Positions 22,693 through 35,366 of a stretch of 64,000 nt of DNA are shown piece by piece. The notes under the pieces were generated by a model. The model ran no database searches. It was not told the origin of the DNA and saw only the letters and a list, made by a program, of their open reading frames with translations. Positions within the stretch are counted from its first letter, which is position 1, and the number at the start of each line of letters is the position of its first letter. The DNA comes from Gigaspora margarita (taxonomy: Eukaryota > Glomeromycota > Glomeromycetes > Diversisporales > Gigasporaceae), in assembly GCA_009809945.1 (NCBI GenBank), contig WTPW01002094.1, positions 1 to 64,000 of the forward strand, in the 5' to 3' direction. Both the position numbers and the translations under genes were made by a program.

Positions 22693-23601
22693 TTGTACTT
22701 CAGTGAAGACACACTACTTCACTACTACTTTATTCAATAAACCAGAGATTCTTTTTTCTGTTTTTTAGCAAGGGAAAAACCTTGAGTATTTATACATGTT
22801 TGTCTAATATAAATAAATACAACAATAATAAAGAAATCTATATAATCAATATATTTGATATATGCACATGCTAAATATAATAGCTATAATGAATATAATA
22901 AAGATAATAAATATATTCTAAATATCAGCTATATTAGATAACTATTAAAACTGTTATGCCCCAAATGTCTAGAATGTTAGACATGTCTGTGATTAAATTA
23001 AATGTCCAGGATTAATCATAATATCCAATATTCAGTATTATGGGTGGCACAGCATTAGTTGACCAATAAGATTTGGGCGCAGTATAATAATTGTAAGAAC
23101 AAATTATTCAGTTTTACTTATTGGGCTAGAACAGTCAAATCAGGATGATTTTGGTACCATTCGAAAGGTAGCATCTTGATGGTCACAATAGTAGTATTTG
23201 ATCAAATTCTAATTACTAGATCAAGAATTATCACCAGAATACTTTTTAGATGTTTTTATGAGTCTAACAGTAAATTAATATAAAACTACAAACTACAGGA
23301 ATCACTAAGAAATTTTTTTATCTATTGTGAAACAATTGTTCTTGTTCTTGCACTTGCATTTGCACTTATTCTTGTACTTGTTCTTGAACTTGAGACTATT
23401 ATACAAAACACTTTCAAATTTGTTAAACATTTGATTGACTTATTTTTAGCTATTTTTGTTCCAAATAGTTTATAAATATTAGGTAATCAAACAACAGATG
23501 CAATTTTGGCAAATTCACATTCATAATTTTTTTAAAAGAGCTGTTTAAGAAAATTTTTAAGTTATAACTGATTTGAAAAGTAATGGGACACATAAAAGAT
23601 T

Positions 23602-23690
23602 ATTATTTTTCCGTAATAACAGTTTAGTTTTTCGATAATATAATTTTATATTATCAAAAACTATGGTATTATTACTAAAAAATAATTATT
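23602..23690. repeat. Small palindrome
   Basis: TTTAGTTTTTCGATAATATA pairs with TATATTATCAAAAACTA around an AATTTTAT-like centre. Outer sides TTTTCCGTAATAA and TTATTACTAAAAAA pair imperfectly. Confidence 0.5.
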
Positions 23691-24657
23691 GAAATTTGGA
23701 TAATCATTATTAATTTTCAAATTAGCCAAAAGGAATGTAATATATTTATCATCAGTTGCTTGTCAATTGACAATTGCATGAAAGATATTTAAGATTATCA
23801 TTCAAATAATTCTTATCTTTAATCCATAAATATTATGAATCTATCCTGTTAAATTAATGGATACAGACATCAGTATTCAATTTAGCAGATTACTAATTGA
23901 AACACAAGTATTCCTGATCATGATATATTCATACAGTTATGACTTGAATTATATATAGTATAGATATGTATTGATATTATATTAAATTTACTAGAATAAA
24001 AACTCTTACTTATACCAAAAAAATGATTTTGCAAAAATAAGCATAGCAAATATCATATTTCATATTATACAAGAAATGTAATCATACTGATACTAGGATA
24101 AAAAAAGAGCACATTTTCTGGAACCTACTACATTGCATCATGCTGATCTTGTATTAGTATGTATGTGCACTTTTCATACTATGGACTTTAACAATAATAA
24201 TACTAATACAGTATAGCTTCAATTGATTGTTGATTATGCATAAACATAATCACTAACCAGATATCAAATATTGGTATATAAACTTTTCATTGATCTTATA
24301 ACCAGATTCTTTTTATAAAGAATTTTGTTACAAATTGATACACAATACTATATGCGATAAGGTTAATTTAGTACTATTATGATACAATTGCTAGAATTTG
24401 AATTGTAATAGCATTCTTGATTATAACCTGCTCATTAATATTTTAGTATTAACATGATTACAGATTGTAAATTTATCAAATAACAAATTCTTTCAATCTC
24501 ATCTTTGATAATTAGAGATTATTATTTTATCAGCCCAATAAAAAATCCTATGAAAAAAAGAAAAAATAGCAAATATTGAGCAAATAGATATAATAATTTG
24601 TATTGGACCACTAATATTTACTTCTAAAAAGCACATTTTTACTATTGATTGTTATAG

Positions 24658-25153
24658 TGTTACATGCGACTATTGCCTTCAATATAGTACTTGCAATACA
24701 ACACATATGGCAGAGATCTTAAAGGATCAGAGAAGATGTGAAGCAGTGTGCAAGTGGAATATTTCTTCACTAGAGCAGTTGTTATATTTATTTATTAAAG
24801 AGCAGAGAGTATTTATTTGGCAAAGATATATTTTATTTATTTATAATATAATATTCAAGATAGATAACTATTCCTAAACATTAGAGGAAGAAGGAGGAAT
24901 CTGAGTCTAATGGATAGAAGGATAAAAAGCTAGGGTTTATATATCTTTAGTAAAGTACAAAAGTATAGAAGTGTAAAAGTATAAACAGATAAAAGTAAAA
25001 GTATGAAAGTATAAAAGTATAAAAGTATAAAAGTATAAAGTATAAAAGTATAAAAGTATAAAAGAATGTTTTACTATTCTGTATCTAGTTGTGCTAGTGA
25101 TAATCTTTTTAGAATCTTCTAGTTTACTCAAAGATAATATCTGTTCTATAACA
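24658..25153 (-). repeat. Solo LTR of the second Ty3 family
   Basis: Read on the minus strand this matches the 524-531 bp LTRs at 47384-47907 and 57092-57622. It starts TGTTATAGAACAG and ends GACTATTGCC-complement TGTAACA. ATAG is duplicated at 24654-24657 and 25154-25157. The paralogous repeat at 33717-33729 gives the empty site. Its internal 8-bp minisatellite uses TTTTATAC where the full-length element has TTTTATTG. It is more diverged than the two full-element LTRs are from each other, so it is older. Confidence 0.88.
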
Positions 25154-25264
25154 ATAGCATTTGTAATTTCATCTATGGATATTCATATTTATTTTTGTTC
25201 TTTTAATTAATAGTCAGATATCTTATTATAAATATAAAAAAAGTACTACACATACTTAGTAAAT

Positions 25265-26760
25265 GTGCAACATGCAAAGTTCTTTTATGCATTTACACCT
25301 TTGCTTTGCCATGTGCATTTGTTCAATAAAATGCAAGATTTTGCAAATACACACCATTCAATTTGCCATATAACTCTTTACTTTGTAAAATTTTTAATAT
25401 TACTCCATTTCTGGTATACTATTAGTTTCACTTCTATAAAACTCTTTTTCTGGTATATTATAAAAAAAAACATTGAAAAATTAAATCAAAAAAAGCAAAA
25501 CAAAAATTTCATAGCACAATTGTAAATACTATACAAAAAATGAGCTGTATCTAAAAACATGAGTGCTAGCAGGTCTTTATTACTTGTACAGGCTTAGAAA
25601 TCTTAAATTAAACAAATGTTATATTCAAATAATTTATTGTCTAAATTTTATAGACAATAACAGGTATTTTAAAAATCAATAATACTGGAATAGAAATTTG
25701 ATCTCAGAATCTTATTCTATAAATAGAATGCAATTAAAGCAATATTTACTATTATGGTATGATTACTACAATAGATTTACCTATAAGCAAGGTCTATGTG
25801 AGAAAATCAAAACAAGGAATCAAGTATTTATATATTTAAAGTTTGGACAAGAATTTGATATAATACACAAACATAGAACAAGTGTTACAATGGACATGAA
25901 GATACAATATGCGATGCTTTTAATATACATTACAACTTTTGCTTTATCTCATGCATAATCCAAAATATGCAGATTTTGTGAACACACAGCTATTAATTGC
26001 TATATAACTATACACTTTATGAAATTTTCAATATCACTCTGTTCCTGGTATACTATTCACATCACTTCTATGAAACTTTGTTTTGGTATATTATAAAAAA
26101 AATATCAAAAAATTAAATCAAAAATGGCAAAACAAAAACTTCATAGCACAAATATAAATACTATACAAAAAAATGATCTATATCTAAAAGCATGAGCGCT
26201 AGTGAGTCCTTAATACTTGTACAAAATATAATTCAGAAATCTTAAATCAAACAAATGTTATATTCAAATAATTCATTGTCTAAATTTTATAGACAATGAC
26301 AGGTATTTTAAAAATCAATAATACAAAAATAGAAATTTGATCTTAGAATCTTATTCCATAAATAGAATGCAATTAAAGCAATATTTACCATTATGGTATG
26401 ATTACTACAATAGATTTACCTATTAAGCAAGGTCCATATGAGAAAGCAAAGCAAGGAATCACGTATTTATACATTTAAAATTTGAACAAGAATTTGATAT
26501 AACATACAAACATAGAAAAAGTATTACAATGAATGTGAAGATGCAACATGTGATGCTTTAATATGCATTTACATCTTTGCTTCACCTTATGCATAATCCA
26601 ATAATATGCAAGATTTTGTGGACACACAGCTTTTAATTTGCTATATAACTATATACTTCATGAAATTTTCAATATCACTCCATTTTTGGTTTTACTATGT
26701 GATATGTATCACTCTGTTTCTGATACTATATAATTGTTTCTGGTATTTAGTTAGATGTTT
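25265..26760. repeat. Tandem duplication with a 640-bp period
   Basis: The landmark TGCAAGATTTTG with ACACA and a following ATATAACT run occurs near 25330, 25970 and 26605, a spacing of about 640 bases. Two full units and about a quarter of a third are present. Units are 85-90 percent alike by eye. The open frames 25265-25525 and 26606-26842 are the same non-conserved stretch in different units and are not called as genes. Confidence 0.75.
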
Positions 26761-26822
26761 AATTGTATCAAAAAAAGAACCTAATTTAATGCATTGTACT
26801 ACTAACTTAAGTAGTCAGTACC

Positions 26823-27468
26823 TATCTCTTAGATTGCAGTAGAATACAGACAAATTTGCCTGCATTTTTGCACTTTTTTTGCACTGATTTACTTTTTTTA
26901 AATACCAAGATAATTAAATAAAACTTTGTACAATTATATTTAAAAATAAGGATTACTTTTTTGCAAAATTAGTTTTTATATTGTAAGAAAAAAACTTTAA
27001 GTTATATATAAGCTAAAAATAGATAACTTTACGAAAAAAATTTTTTAAAAATTTTATCACAATTTCTCTATAATCTTGTTTAGTTTTAGTTTTAAAGCTA
27101 TAGTTCTTAAGACAATATTGTAGTTTATATAAAGGATGATAACTTTTATTATTGCAACTTAATGATTTATTTGTAAAAATTAAGGCTTGTATTAGAAGTA
27201 AAAATTTTTTTTATAGACGGGAACATATAAAATTTAAGAAAACCTAAAGAAAAATTTTAATATTAAAAATGCTAATACAATAACTTTAAACTTTGATTAT
27301 ACTAAAGTTTTCTAATAATTTTAAAAAATTTTCATAACAAAGTTAATAAAACAAAACTCAAAGAATATTTTTTACTTAGAAAAGATATAGCTAAAATCAA
27401 TATTTAAAATTTTATTAAAATTTTAAAATATGCAGACAAATTTGTCTATGTTACAATCTAAAGGATAA
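26823..27468. mobile_element. 646-bp element with terminal inverted repeats of about 45 bp
   Basis: Left end TATCTCTTAGATTG and right end (reverse complement) TATCCTTTAGATTG continue into AGACAAATTTGCCTGCAT and AGACAAATTTGTCTGCAT. The interior is AT-rich and non-coding. No target duplication was recognised. Confidence 0.6.
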
Positions 27469-27839
27469 ACTTTTATCTAACCGCACTTCAAATATTATTC
27501 AAATTCTTAACAATAATAATACCAATTTAGTTAGATGTTTATTATATAGTTAAATTGAGTACAAAAGTGTTTACCCTTTTACCTGGCAAGTATATCTTAT
27601 TTATATATATATACAACCTTATATGTTATATGCCTTCTCTTTCACATATGAGTATACATATTCCATATATCTAATTTATGCACCTACATAAATCTCTGCT
27701 CTTTTATGTTAGGAAGCAGTTGCCAAGCCATACCCCAAAGCCTACAATCTGTCTCTGAGCATCTTTTCACATTTCAACTCTTCTTTTTCTCTTTTTTTTT
27801 TTGATTTTTACGACAATCATTAGATTTTAGAACCCACTC

Positions 27840-28440
27840 TAGTATGGTTCAATTTAGGCTTTTGCAACTGTAACTACATAGTGTAAAATCTTTTACTATA
27901 AAATTGTTGTACTGTTACTGCAACTATAAAGCCTAACTTATTTTTAATAAGGTTTTTGCACTACTATTACAGCTATAGAACCCAATTTCTAATATAACAT
28001 TTTTTTACTACTACTGTTATAGCAGGATCTAACATTAAGTTTGCACTGCTACTATTGTAGTATAATCTAATTTCGTATATAAGAGCTTTACACTACTACC
28101 ACATATACAGAGTCTGATTTTAACAATAGATCGTTGCACTGTGAAAGCTAATTATATATATATATATAAAGGTTCATGCACTACTACAACTATGAAACCT
28201 TAAAATTTTCTTTACTATAAGATCACTGCACCATTACTGTGACCATAAAGCTTAAATATAAAGTTCTTGCACTGCTAATACAACAAAGAAACCTAATTTT
28301 CTATATAAGTTCCTTGTCTGCAACTGCCTAATTTTTACAATAGATGTAGCACTGTTATTTTAGCTGTGAACCCTAAATTTCTTTACTATAAGATTCTTGT
28401 CCTGTTACTATAGCTATCTAATTCTCTAATGGCTTTCCTC
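27840..28440. repeat. Degenerate minisatellite, period about 65 bp
   Basis: TTGCACTACTATTACAGCTA-like runs followed by TAGAACCCAATTTCT-like runs recur about nine times. Units vary in length and sequence. The array is non-coding. Confidence 0.6.
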
Positions 28441-28632
28441 TTGCTGACTCAAACTATTGTCAGAAGATACAAAGAATCATTGTAGCATTTTCGTAAAGTA
28501 CATCTTAAAGGGCCTTCTCATTTTTTTTAAGTTTATTTTAGTGGAAAACTACAAAGGTGCATTTGCTACAGTTCAGTATTCTTGCAAAATGCATCTACAT
28601 TTGCATAATGTGTATTAATATTTATTCCATGG

Positions 28633-28778
28633 CTTCTAATTGTCACCCATGACCTTTTTTACTGTTATTCTCATGGTTGATATTTTCATTGCTAATATTT
28701 TTACAGATTTTAAGTCCACTGTGAAAATATCAACCATGAGATTAACAGTAAAAAAAAGTTATGAGTGAAAATTAAGAT
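28633..28778. repeat. 146-bp palindrome (MITE-like)
   Basis: The arms are about 57 bp. CTCATGGTTGATATTTTCA on the left pairs with TGAAAATATCAACCATGAG on the right, with a spacer of about 32 bp. Outer parts pair with a few mismatches. Confidence 0.65.
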
Positions 28779-28794
28779 TTGTGAGAATAAATCA

Positions 28795-28940
28795 GTTATT
28801 CTATGTATTTATCATTGACATCATCAAAACATTATGGGCAGCTGAGATATCATGCATGATTGTGGCTGCGCCACAATTATGCATGATATCTTAGCTGGCC
28901 ATGATGTTTTAATGATATCTATGATAAAACATGAAATAAC
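28795..28940. repeat. 146-bp palindrome with almost no spacer
   Basis: ATATCATGCATGATTGTGGC pairs with GCCACAATTATGCATGATAT around a GCTGCGCC centre. The arms extend to GTTATT on the left and AATAAC on the right. It lies 16 bp from the previous palindrome, so the two form a hairpin pair. Confidence 0.7.
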
Positions 28941-31506
28941 TATTACATGTTACCTGTTCAAGGTTATTACTAAAGAGAATCAAAAATCATAGTAGTGCAG
29001 AAAGTGCATCTGAAGATACTTTCTTTCTTCAATCTAAATCATTACTAGCTATAGGTTTTTTGAGAGTTGGTGTGGGCCTTTTTCTTTTTTTTTTTTTTAT
29101 ATGGCATTCAAAATCTGTTTGTTGTACCAATTACTATACCGATTCTATTTTGAGAGTATTTTTTGTAATACTATCCAAGATTGGCTGAAAGAATTTTTGC
29201 ATTTACTAATACAAATACAAATCAAGCATCTTTGGCAATGTTGATATTTTTTGTTTTTGTTTTTTTTGAAACTAACTATTAGGCCTATAGGGCCAAAGTA
29301 TATGTTTTTATGTTTTTATTTTGAAACTTGGAATTTTTTTTGTTCAATAAATAAAAAAAATGACAATGAAAAGAAAAACTGGCTTGTTCTTGTAATAGGT
29401 GCTGGACCTGATGCCAAGCAGAAATTTAAATGACAAAGAAGACAACAGATTATCAGGTTACTCAAATACCAATCTGTCATAAACAAGTTCTGTGACCTAT
29501 TTGTTACATGAAAAGTCCAGTAACTCACAATAATGCACCGCTTTGTTACTTTATTTACAAGCAGATTCAGATTAGGGCTGTGTCATTAATCACGTGATTA
29601 TTTTTTATCAGAGGCCTACCCCCGTCCCTCTTCTTTAATATATAAATAGTCAGGTCTTATATATAATTTCAACTTTTTTTACCCCCTCCCTCCCCTAAAA
29701 AATCACCTGATTTTTGTCACTCCCCTTACTACATAAAATCAGAATTAAGATTTTGCTTATATTTCTAGTAAGGATGTAGATCATTGGACCTTTTTGCATT
29801 AAGGGTAGAGTCCAATGATGATCATTTTCATATAAAATTGATGTACAAAAAATTTATATAGGTATTACAAAAACGCCACATATAAAAATCTTTTAAATTG
29901 CAATCAATTTTAACCAAAAATGTGTGGCGCATAGATCAATTCATTTCTTTTATAGTAGTGAAGCTTTAAATGCACGCAATATTAAAAAAACCTATATATA
30001 TCATAAAGTTCTCTGTGGTGACTCCAAATTCTCTGTGGTACACAAAATCGATGATCCTGATTGGTTTATATTTTATGATTTTTGTAACCAATTTGTAATA
30101 CCAATCTTTAAACACATGTTTTTCAGTAAGGATCTAACCAATTTTAATAATTTGCTACTGTTAGAATCAGAAAAACCTATTCTACAACTTTTTTAAACAA
30201 TTAAACTAGTTAACTTAATATAATTTTTTTTAAGAAAAAAATTTTACCATTTGTTTTATATATAATTTGAAAATAGTGTACTCTACTCTTAAGTATATAA
30301 AATTAGAGCACAGAATTAATGTATACATCTATTATTGGAAAATTTCAGAATAGTGAATAGTCAATAAATATAAAATATAAACAAGGTTGTCAGGAAATTT
30401 CAAAATTTGAATATTTCTATATTGCCACAAAATGGCTAGATCCTGTATAGATAGAGTTTAGGTACAAATACTAGTTTTAGCAGGTAATAGGTATTGATTT
30501 TGTTTTTACATTATGTTGCTATACAAGAGTCTAGCAACTGAGCTGTTAAAAATGTTATTATAGCTAAAATATAAAAGAATTTTTTAGTAATATTTATACA
30601 AAAGGCAGTGTTGTACATTATGGCTATCCATAGCCTTTTTTGGCTTGTTTATGTCCAATATTGTCCAAATATCCAAGGTTGACAAAGCTTGTTCAGGCTT
30701 TAATAATTAATAAATCTATTTAAAAAATATATTATATATTTTTTTAGGTGCTAAACATATTCTAGTTAAAATTAAAATAAGTATCTTAATAAAATTTAAA
30801 GTAATTTTACTTTAATTGTTTGAAATTGTCCAAAATTGTCTAAGCCATTGTCCAAAGCTGTTCTGTGACAACACTACAGAAGGGTATATAATGTTAGTTT
30901 TGTATGATTTAATATATAGTGTGAGAAAATTATTGTTTATAATAATATTATTTGATAGTTTAATATGTTCAGAAATTTTTTTTGCTCAGGTTAAAGTTAC
31001 TTAATATTTAATTACTACTAATTTATAACTGATAACATTAATTACTATAAATATTAAGAGTTCTATAGATTAGTGAGTAATTTTAATGATATTGTTTTAT
31101 AGTATATAATATTGTAAAAATTAAATAACAGGTGATCTTGATTCAGATAAAAGTTAAATTTTGTTAGGTGAGAATTTTTTATATAATATTTGGATTTTCA
31201 CACATTGTTAATATAACTGATTAAGGAAGTTAATTGTTGTCTTTTTTTATTATATACTGTATTGTAATTTTTTGTTTACTATTATTGAATTTATATTCTC
31301 AATTATAAGTATGTGAGATAATAGTCAAATAGGTTTGAATGTAAGCACATACAAATAAACATATTATTTTTTATATTAAAATTCTTGGTTTTTTTGGCCA
31401 ATTTGATATTTGGTACAGATATGTCTGAATGACCAGAATAGTTTTATAATAATTTAATTGATTTACTAGCCAGAAAATTGGCATTAGTCATAATTTTGAC
31501 TGGTTA
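28941..31506. other. AT-rich stretch without a recognisable gene
   Basis: Only short open frames occur here (for example 29924-30196) and none has a recognisable domain. A small hairpin with arms ATCATTGGAC and GTCCAATGAT lies at about 29779-29818. Short direct repeats of a TTGTCCAAA type lie at 30650-30860. Confidence 0.4.
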
Positions 31507-31514
31507 GTTAGATT

Positions 31515-31691
31515 AGGACCCTAAAATATACATAGATAGGCCAGATATTAGTTTGCTTATTTTTGGAGGTTTTTATACAGATCTTTTCTATTTTTAGTAA
31601 TTTTTGTTTATTTTTGAGGTTTTTCTGCAGATCCTTCTATTTTTAGTAATTTTATAATTAACCTGACTATCTATGTATATTTTGGAGCCCT
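31515..31691. mobile_element. 177-bp hAT-like MITE (copy B)
   Basis: Ends AGGACCCTAAAATATACATA and (reverse complement) AGGGCTCCAAAATATACATA are inverted repeats. GTTAGATT is duplicated exactly at 31507-31514 and 31692-31699. Eight-base duplications fit hAT. It is the same family as 20904-21343. Confidence 0.82.
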
Positions 31692-32363
31692 GTTAGATTT
31701 TTATATAACTGTTTTCAAGTTTCCAAATTGGATACATCAGATTTAGATTGGTGTTTAGCCCTAGTTGTTAGTAGGTAGGTATATAGCAAAATTATTAGCT
31801 GGACATTTTTTACTTAATGAATAGATATGATTTATTAGTAAAATTTTTTTTGATGAAACAAAATTGACCAATTCTAATCCAGCCAACCATGATTCCAATG
31901 TACTGACATACCTGACCTAAATTTCTGGAACTCTTCTATATGAGTTGGTTAGTTAATCACCCCTAATCAGTCAATATTGGTTATGGTCATGGCCTAACTT
32001 AACTAAACCCATCCCTAATCAAGATTCAAACTTAATTTTGAATTTCAAATAGCAGAACATGATCATTATATAATAAAATTATTCAATTATTGCATCCAAT
32101 TAGAATTAAAACTTTGTGAATGAATTATCTCCAGTACATTAAACCAAATTCTTCCAAATCTATTACATATAGTAATGCTTAATTTACTATGATTTACTGT
32201 AAAGAATTTTGTTACAAATTGATAGTCCAGTTTGTTTTAATTCTGGTAAACAAATAATGTTATTATATGTATATCATGTGATTATTGATTACTGGGTTAA
32301 CTGTTCTTCAAGTGACTCTATATAGTTAAGGTTGATTTGGTACTATCATAGTACAATTGTTAG

Positions 32364-32662
32364 AGGACCCCAGACACCTCTCATATAGGTCATATCTGGA
32401 TTTTGGCCAATTTTGACCTAATTTACTAAAAATGACAAAATCTATTTACTTTAATAACTTCTATTCCAGTGATCAGAATTGAATAAACATTTTTTTGTTA
32501 GATGCGCCTCACTGAGAGCTTCCTTTTTAAAAAAAGTTTATTCAAAATGGACTGCTGAATGCCAATATAATTGCCAAAAACTGTTTTTTTTGCTTCTCAA
32601 ATTTTAGGTGTTTTTGCTAAACAATTTCAAGTATAACTTCTATACTAGATGCCCAGGGTCCT
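32364..32662. mobile_element. 299-bp hAT-like MITE, first of a pair
   Basis: Ends AGGACCCCAGACACCT and (reverse complement) AGGACCCTGGGCATCT are inverted repeats. The flanking octamers ATTGTTAG and AATACTAG match at five positions. The paralogous copy at 24387-24394 reads ATTGCTAG without an insert. The interior matches 32804-33096, including ATTGCCAAAAACTGTTTTTT. Confidence 0.75.
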
Positions 32663-32803
32663 AATACTAGAATTTGAATTGTAATAGCTTTTTTGATTAT
32701 AACTTGCATATTGATATTTTAGTTTTAACATTTTTAATCATAGATTGTATATCTAATCAAAAGTGATAAAGAATATCATATTGCTATATTAGTTTAGCAC
32801 ATT

Positions 32804-33096
32804 AAGACCCAGACATTTCTCATATAGGTCATAACTGGATTTTGGACAATTTTAGCCCAATTTGCTAAAAATGACAAAAAATATTTTTTTAAATAACTTT
32901 TGATTTAGTGAATAGAATTGAATTAACTTTTTTTGTCAGATGCATCACATTGAAAGCTTCATTTTAAAAAAAGTTTATTCAAGTCAGACCACTAGATGCC
33001 AAGATAATTGCCAAAAACTGTTTTTTTGCTTTTTAAATTTTAGAGGTTTTTGCTAAAAAATTAAATAAGACCTCTGTACTAGATGTTTGGAGTTCC
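32804..33096. mobile_element. 293-bp hAT-like MITE, second of a pair
   Basis: Same family as 32364-32662 (CTCATATAGGTCATA and ATTGCCAAAAACTGTTTTTT are shared). Octamers AGCACATT (32796-32803) and AGCACACT (33097-33104) form a worn target duplication. Confidence 0.77.
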
Positions 33097-33830
33097 AGCA
33101 CACTGATTACATTTTGGATATAACTAGGTTTTATTGGTTGGTAGATCAATGTGAAACTACGAACTACAAAAGTTACTAAAAAAATTAGTAATTAGCAAAT
33201 AATTTAAATAGCAAAAATTCTGACTATAAATTTATAAAAAATGTAAAAATCTAGAAATCAATAATCTAAATCTTTAGTGGAATGTAATTTTTTCTTAGTA
33301 TTTGCTAATATATTCACTGTTTTTTATTAATAACATGAATTTTTTTATCTATTGTATAGCTATTATTCTTGTTTTTGTATTTTTCTTGAATTAAGACTAT
33401 TATACAAAATGCTTTCAAATTTATTAACCATTTTATTGACTTTTTTTAATATTTTTTTACTCAAAATATTGTTATATATTAAGTAATTAAACAGAAGCAA
33501 ATTTTAAAAATTTATGTTTCATGATTTTAAGTGAGTTATGTTAATAATTAAAATTCTTTTGTTCTTGTTTTTAATAATCAGAGATTATCATTTAATTAGT
33601 CCAATAAAAAATCCTACAAAACAAAATATAAAATGCCAAATATTGAGCAAATAGATATGCAAATTTGTATTGCACCACCAAAATTTAAGTCTAAAAAACA
33701 TATTTTTACTATTGGTTGTTATAGCATTTGTAATTTCATTCTACAAATAATTGCATTTTTTTTTTAATTGTTAGATGTCTTGTACTATAGTACAATTTAT
33801 ATTAATAGATTACAGAACAAGCAGTATTAT

Positions 33831-35290
33831 GCATACAATATAATTCTTGATACATGAAAAATAAATAGCAAGTGTTAGTTAGGGTCATGAGGACCAATCA
33901 GATCCAAGATTTTGCTGAGTAATGCCAATTTTGATTGCAGTACTAGATAGCTACACGATGTTGTTGTGTGAAACCAGAAATAGAAAACTAGATATTGGTT
34001 AGTTTTGAATATTCATTATAATAAAAAATACATACTTTATTATTAACTCAATTAACTATACGAGAAAAAGAAAATTAATCATTCTTTGTTATTTTAGTAA
34101 TAATTATGTATTATATAACAGTTAACAAAATGTTATCAATTAGATTTTTGAAGTACAAGACAATGATTGTATACATAATTGTATATTTTATACTATAAGA
34201 AAATAGTAGTTTTGTAGTTGAAATACATTTTTAAAATATGATTTTTTTTTTGTTTTTTAGAATAAACTCTTTTTTTACAATTATTTTATCTTTAAGTTAC
34301 ACTCTACCTGTAAGTAAACCCTATTTGTAATACTAATAGGATTTATGTATTTAAACCTACTTTATTATCCTAACATGTATTCACTGCATTTCTTATACTA
34401 ATCTTACTTAACTTCCAAACAGATAATCAGAGATCTTCTGTATATTTATAAATTGTTACTTAATTTACTTCCAGTTTGGTACTACAGATAGGCACTAAAT
34501 ACTCTATACTAATAATTGCCTGTTTTATACACCCAGCCCCTATTACCATAATAGACCTTTAACTTGTCTACTGCTTCAATCTTGAATATTTCTTATATTT
34601 ACCCACACTTCCTGATTTTCATATAATTTTAAATAACAGTATGCAGCAAACTGTTACATAAGAAGACTCTCATGCAGTAAATACAATTCATATGCTCAAT
34701 GTGCACATGTGCACTATTTTATTTTTTTGTGCACAATTTTTTAAATAGGATGTGCACATGTGCACAAGGATTTTTCTTAATTAACATATTGGGTGTGCAC
34801 AATTTTATATACAAATTTTTAAAGTGTGTACAAAAAAATTTTACCAATGTAGCACAGGTGCACAAAAATTTTTTTCAGATTTTATACACTGCTCTCATGT
34901 GTTGGTAATATATAGGCTATATTGTATAGCCAAGTTTACTCTCAACAAAGGCCAAAGTTGGTCTACTTCTAGTTTTTGTTTGAAGAAATTAGTGGTTTTT
35001 GTTAGTGTGCCCACTATGGCTTTTGAATATCTTTGTCATTACTTTTTTATACATCTCTAAGTATAGTTATTTACTTTTCTTTGCATTTATAGTTTCTATT
35101 TTGGTTCTTCAACATGCATCAAAGGTGTTCCTCAATTGTAAACCTGTTTCTGTAGGTTTCTGCATGTTTTCTGCTTCTCTTATTATAGACATAATGCTGA
35201 CTTCTCTATATAGAATTCTTCTTGGCCAGAAACATTTAACAGTTGAGTATTTATATGAACTTTCACAAAGTATGAAACAAATATTCATAG
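33831..35290. other. Non-coding stretch with clustered GTGCAC motifs
   Basis: No convincing gene was found. Five or more TGTGCACATGTGCAC-like or TGTGCACAA motifs cluster at 34697-34870 beside T-rich runs. The open frames 34699-34908 and 34824-35060 are produced by these repeats. The 118-codon frame at 34999-35355 is hydrophobic but runs into a tRNA-like sequence and is not called. Confidence 0.4.
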
Positions 35291-35294
35291 ATTT

Positions 35295-35366
35295 TTGTCT
35301 ACTAAAAATTGAACCAGAAACCTTTAGTATAAGGTATAGGCACCAAGACCACTAGGCTACAGGCCT
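35295..35366 (-). repeat. tRNA-like head, probable SINE relic
   Basis: On the minus strand the sequence carries a box A TAGCCTAGTGG (35349-35359) and, at tRNA spacing, a box B-like GGTTCAA (35309-35315). D-arm and anticodon-stem pairing is poor, so it is not a working tRNA. A second, weaker tRNA-like stretch on the minus strand lies at about 36652-36712. No defined tail was identified. Confidence 0.35.

Larger units (their letters stand above)
23260..25250. repeat. AT-rich dispersed repeat, left locus
   Basis: Stretches around 23270-23530, 24305-24657 and 25154-25200 match 32190-33830 in the same order. Related pieces also occur at 21650-21850. Landmarks are AAGAATTTTGTTACAAATTG, TAGAATTTGAATTGTAATAG and ATCCTA beside CAAATATTGAGCAAATAGAT. 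No coding capacity was recognised. A small hairpin lies at 23602-23690. The left locus carries the solo LTR at 24658. Confidence 0.6.
32190..33830. repeat. AT-rich dispersed repeat, right locus
   Basis: This copy is collinear with the pieces at 21650-21850 and 23260-25250 but is interrupted by two hAT-like MITEs. It holds the empty site of the solo LTR at 33717-33729 (GTTATAGCATTTG). No coding capacity was recognised. Confidence 0.6.

Noticed and set aside
24937-25131. 64-codon minus-strand frame rich in Tyr, Phe and Leu
   Set aside because: Produced by the 8-bp minisatellite inside the solo LTR.
29924-30196. 90-codon plus-strand frame
   Set aside because: Lies in unannotated AT-rich DNA without a domain or a second copy; could be real but cannot be supported.
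34699-35355. Overlapping plus-strand frames rich in hydrophobic residues
   Set aside because: The first two arise from GTGCAC repeats; the longest runs into a tRNA-like sequence and has no domain.
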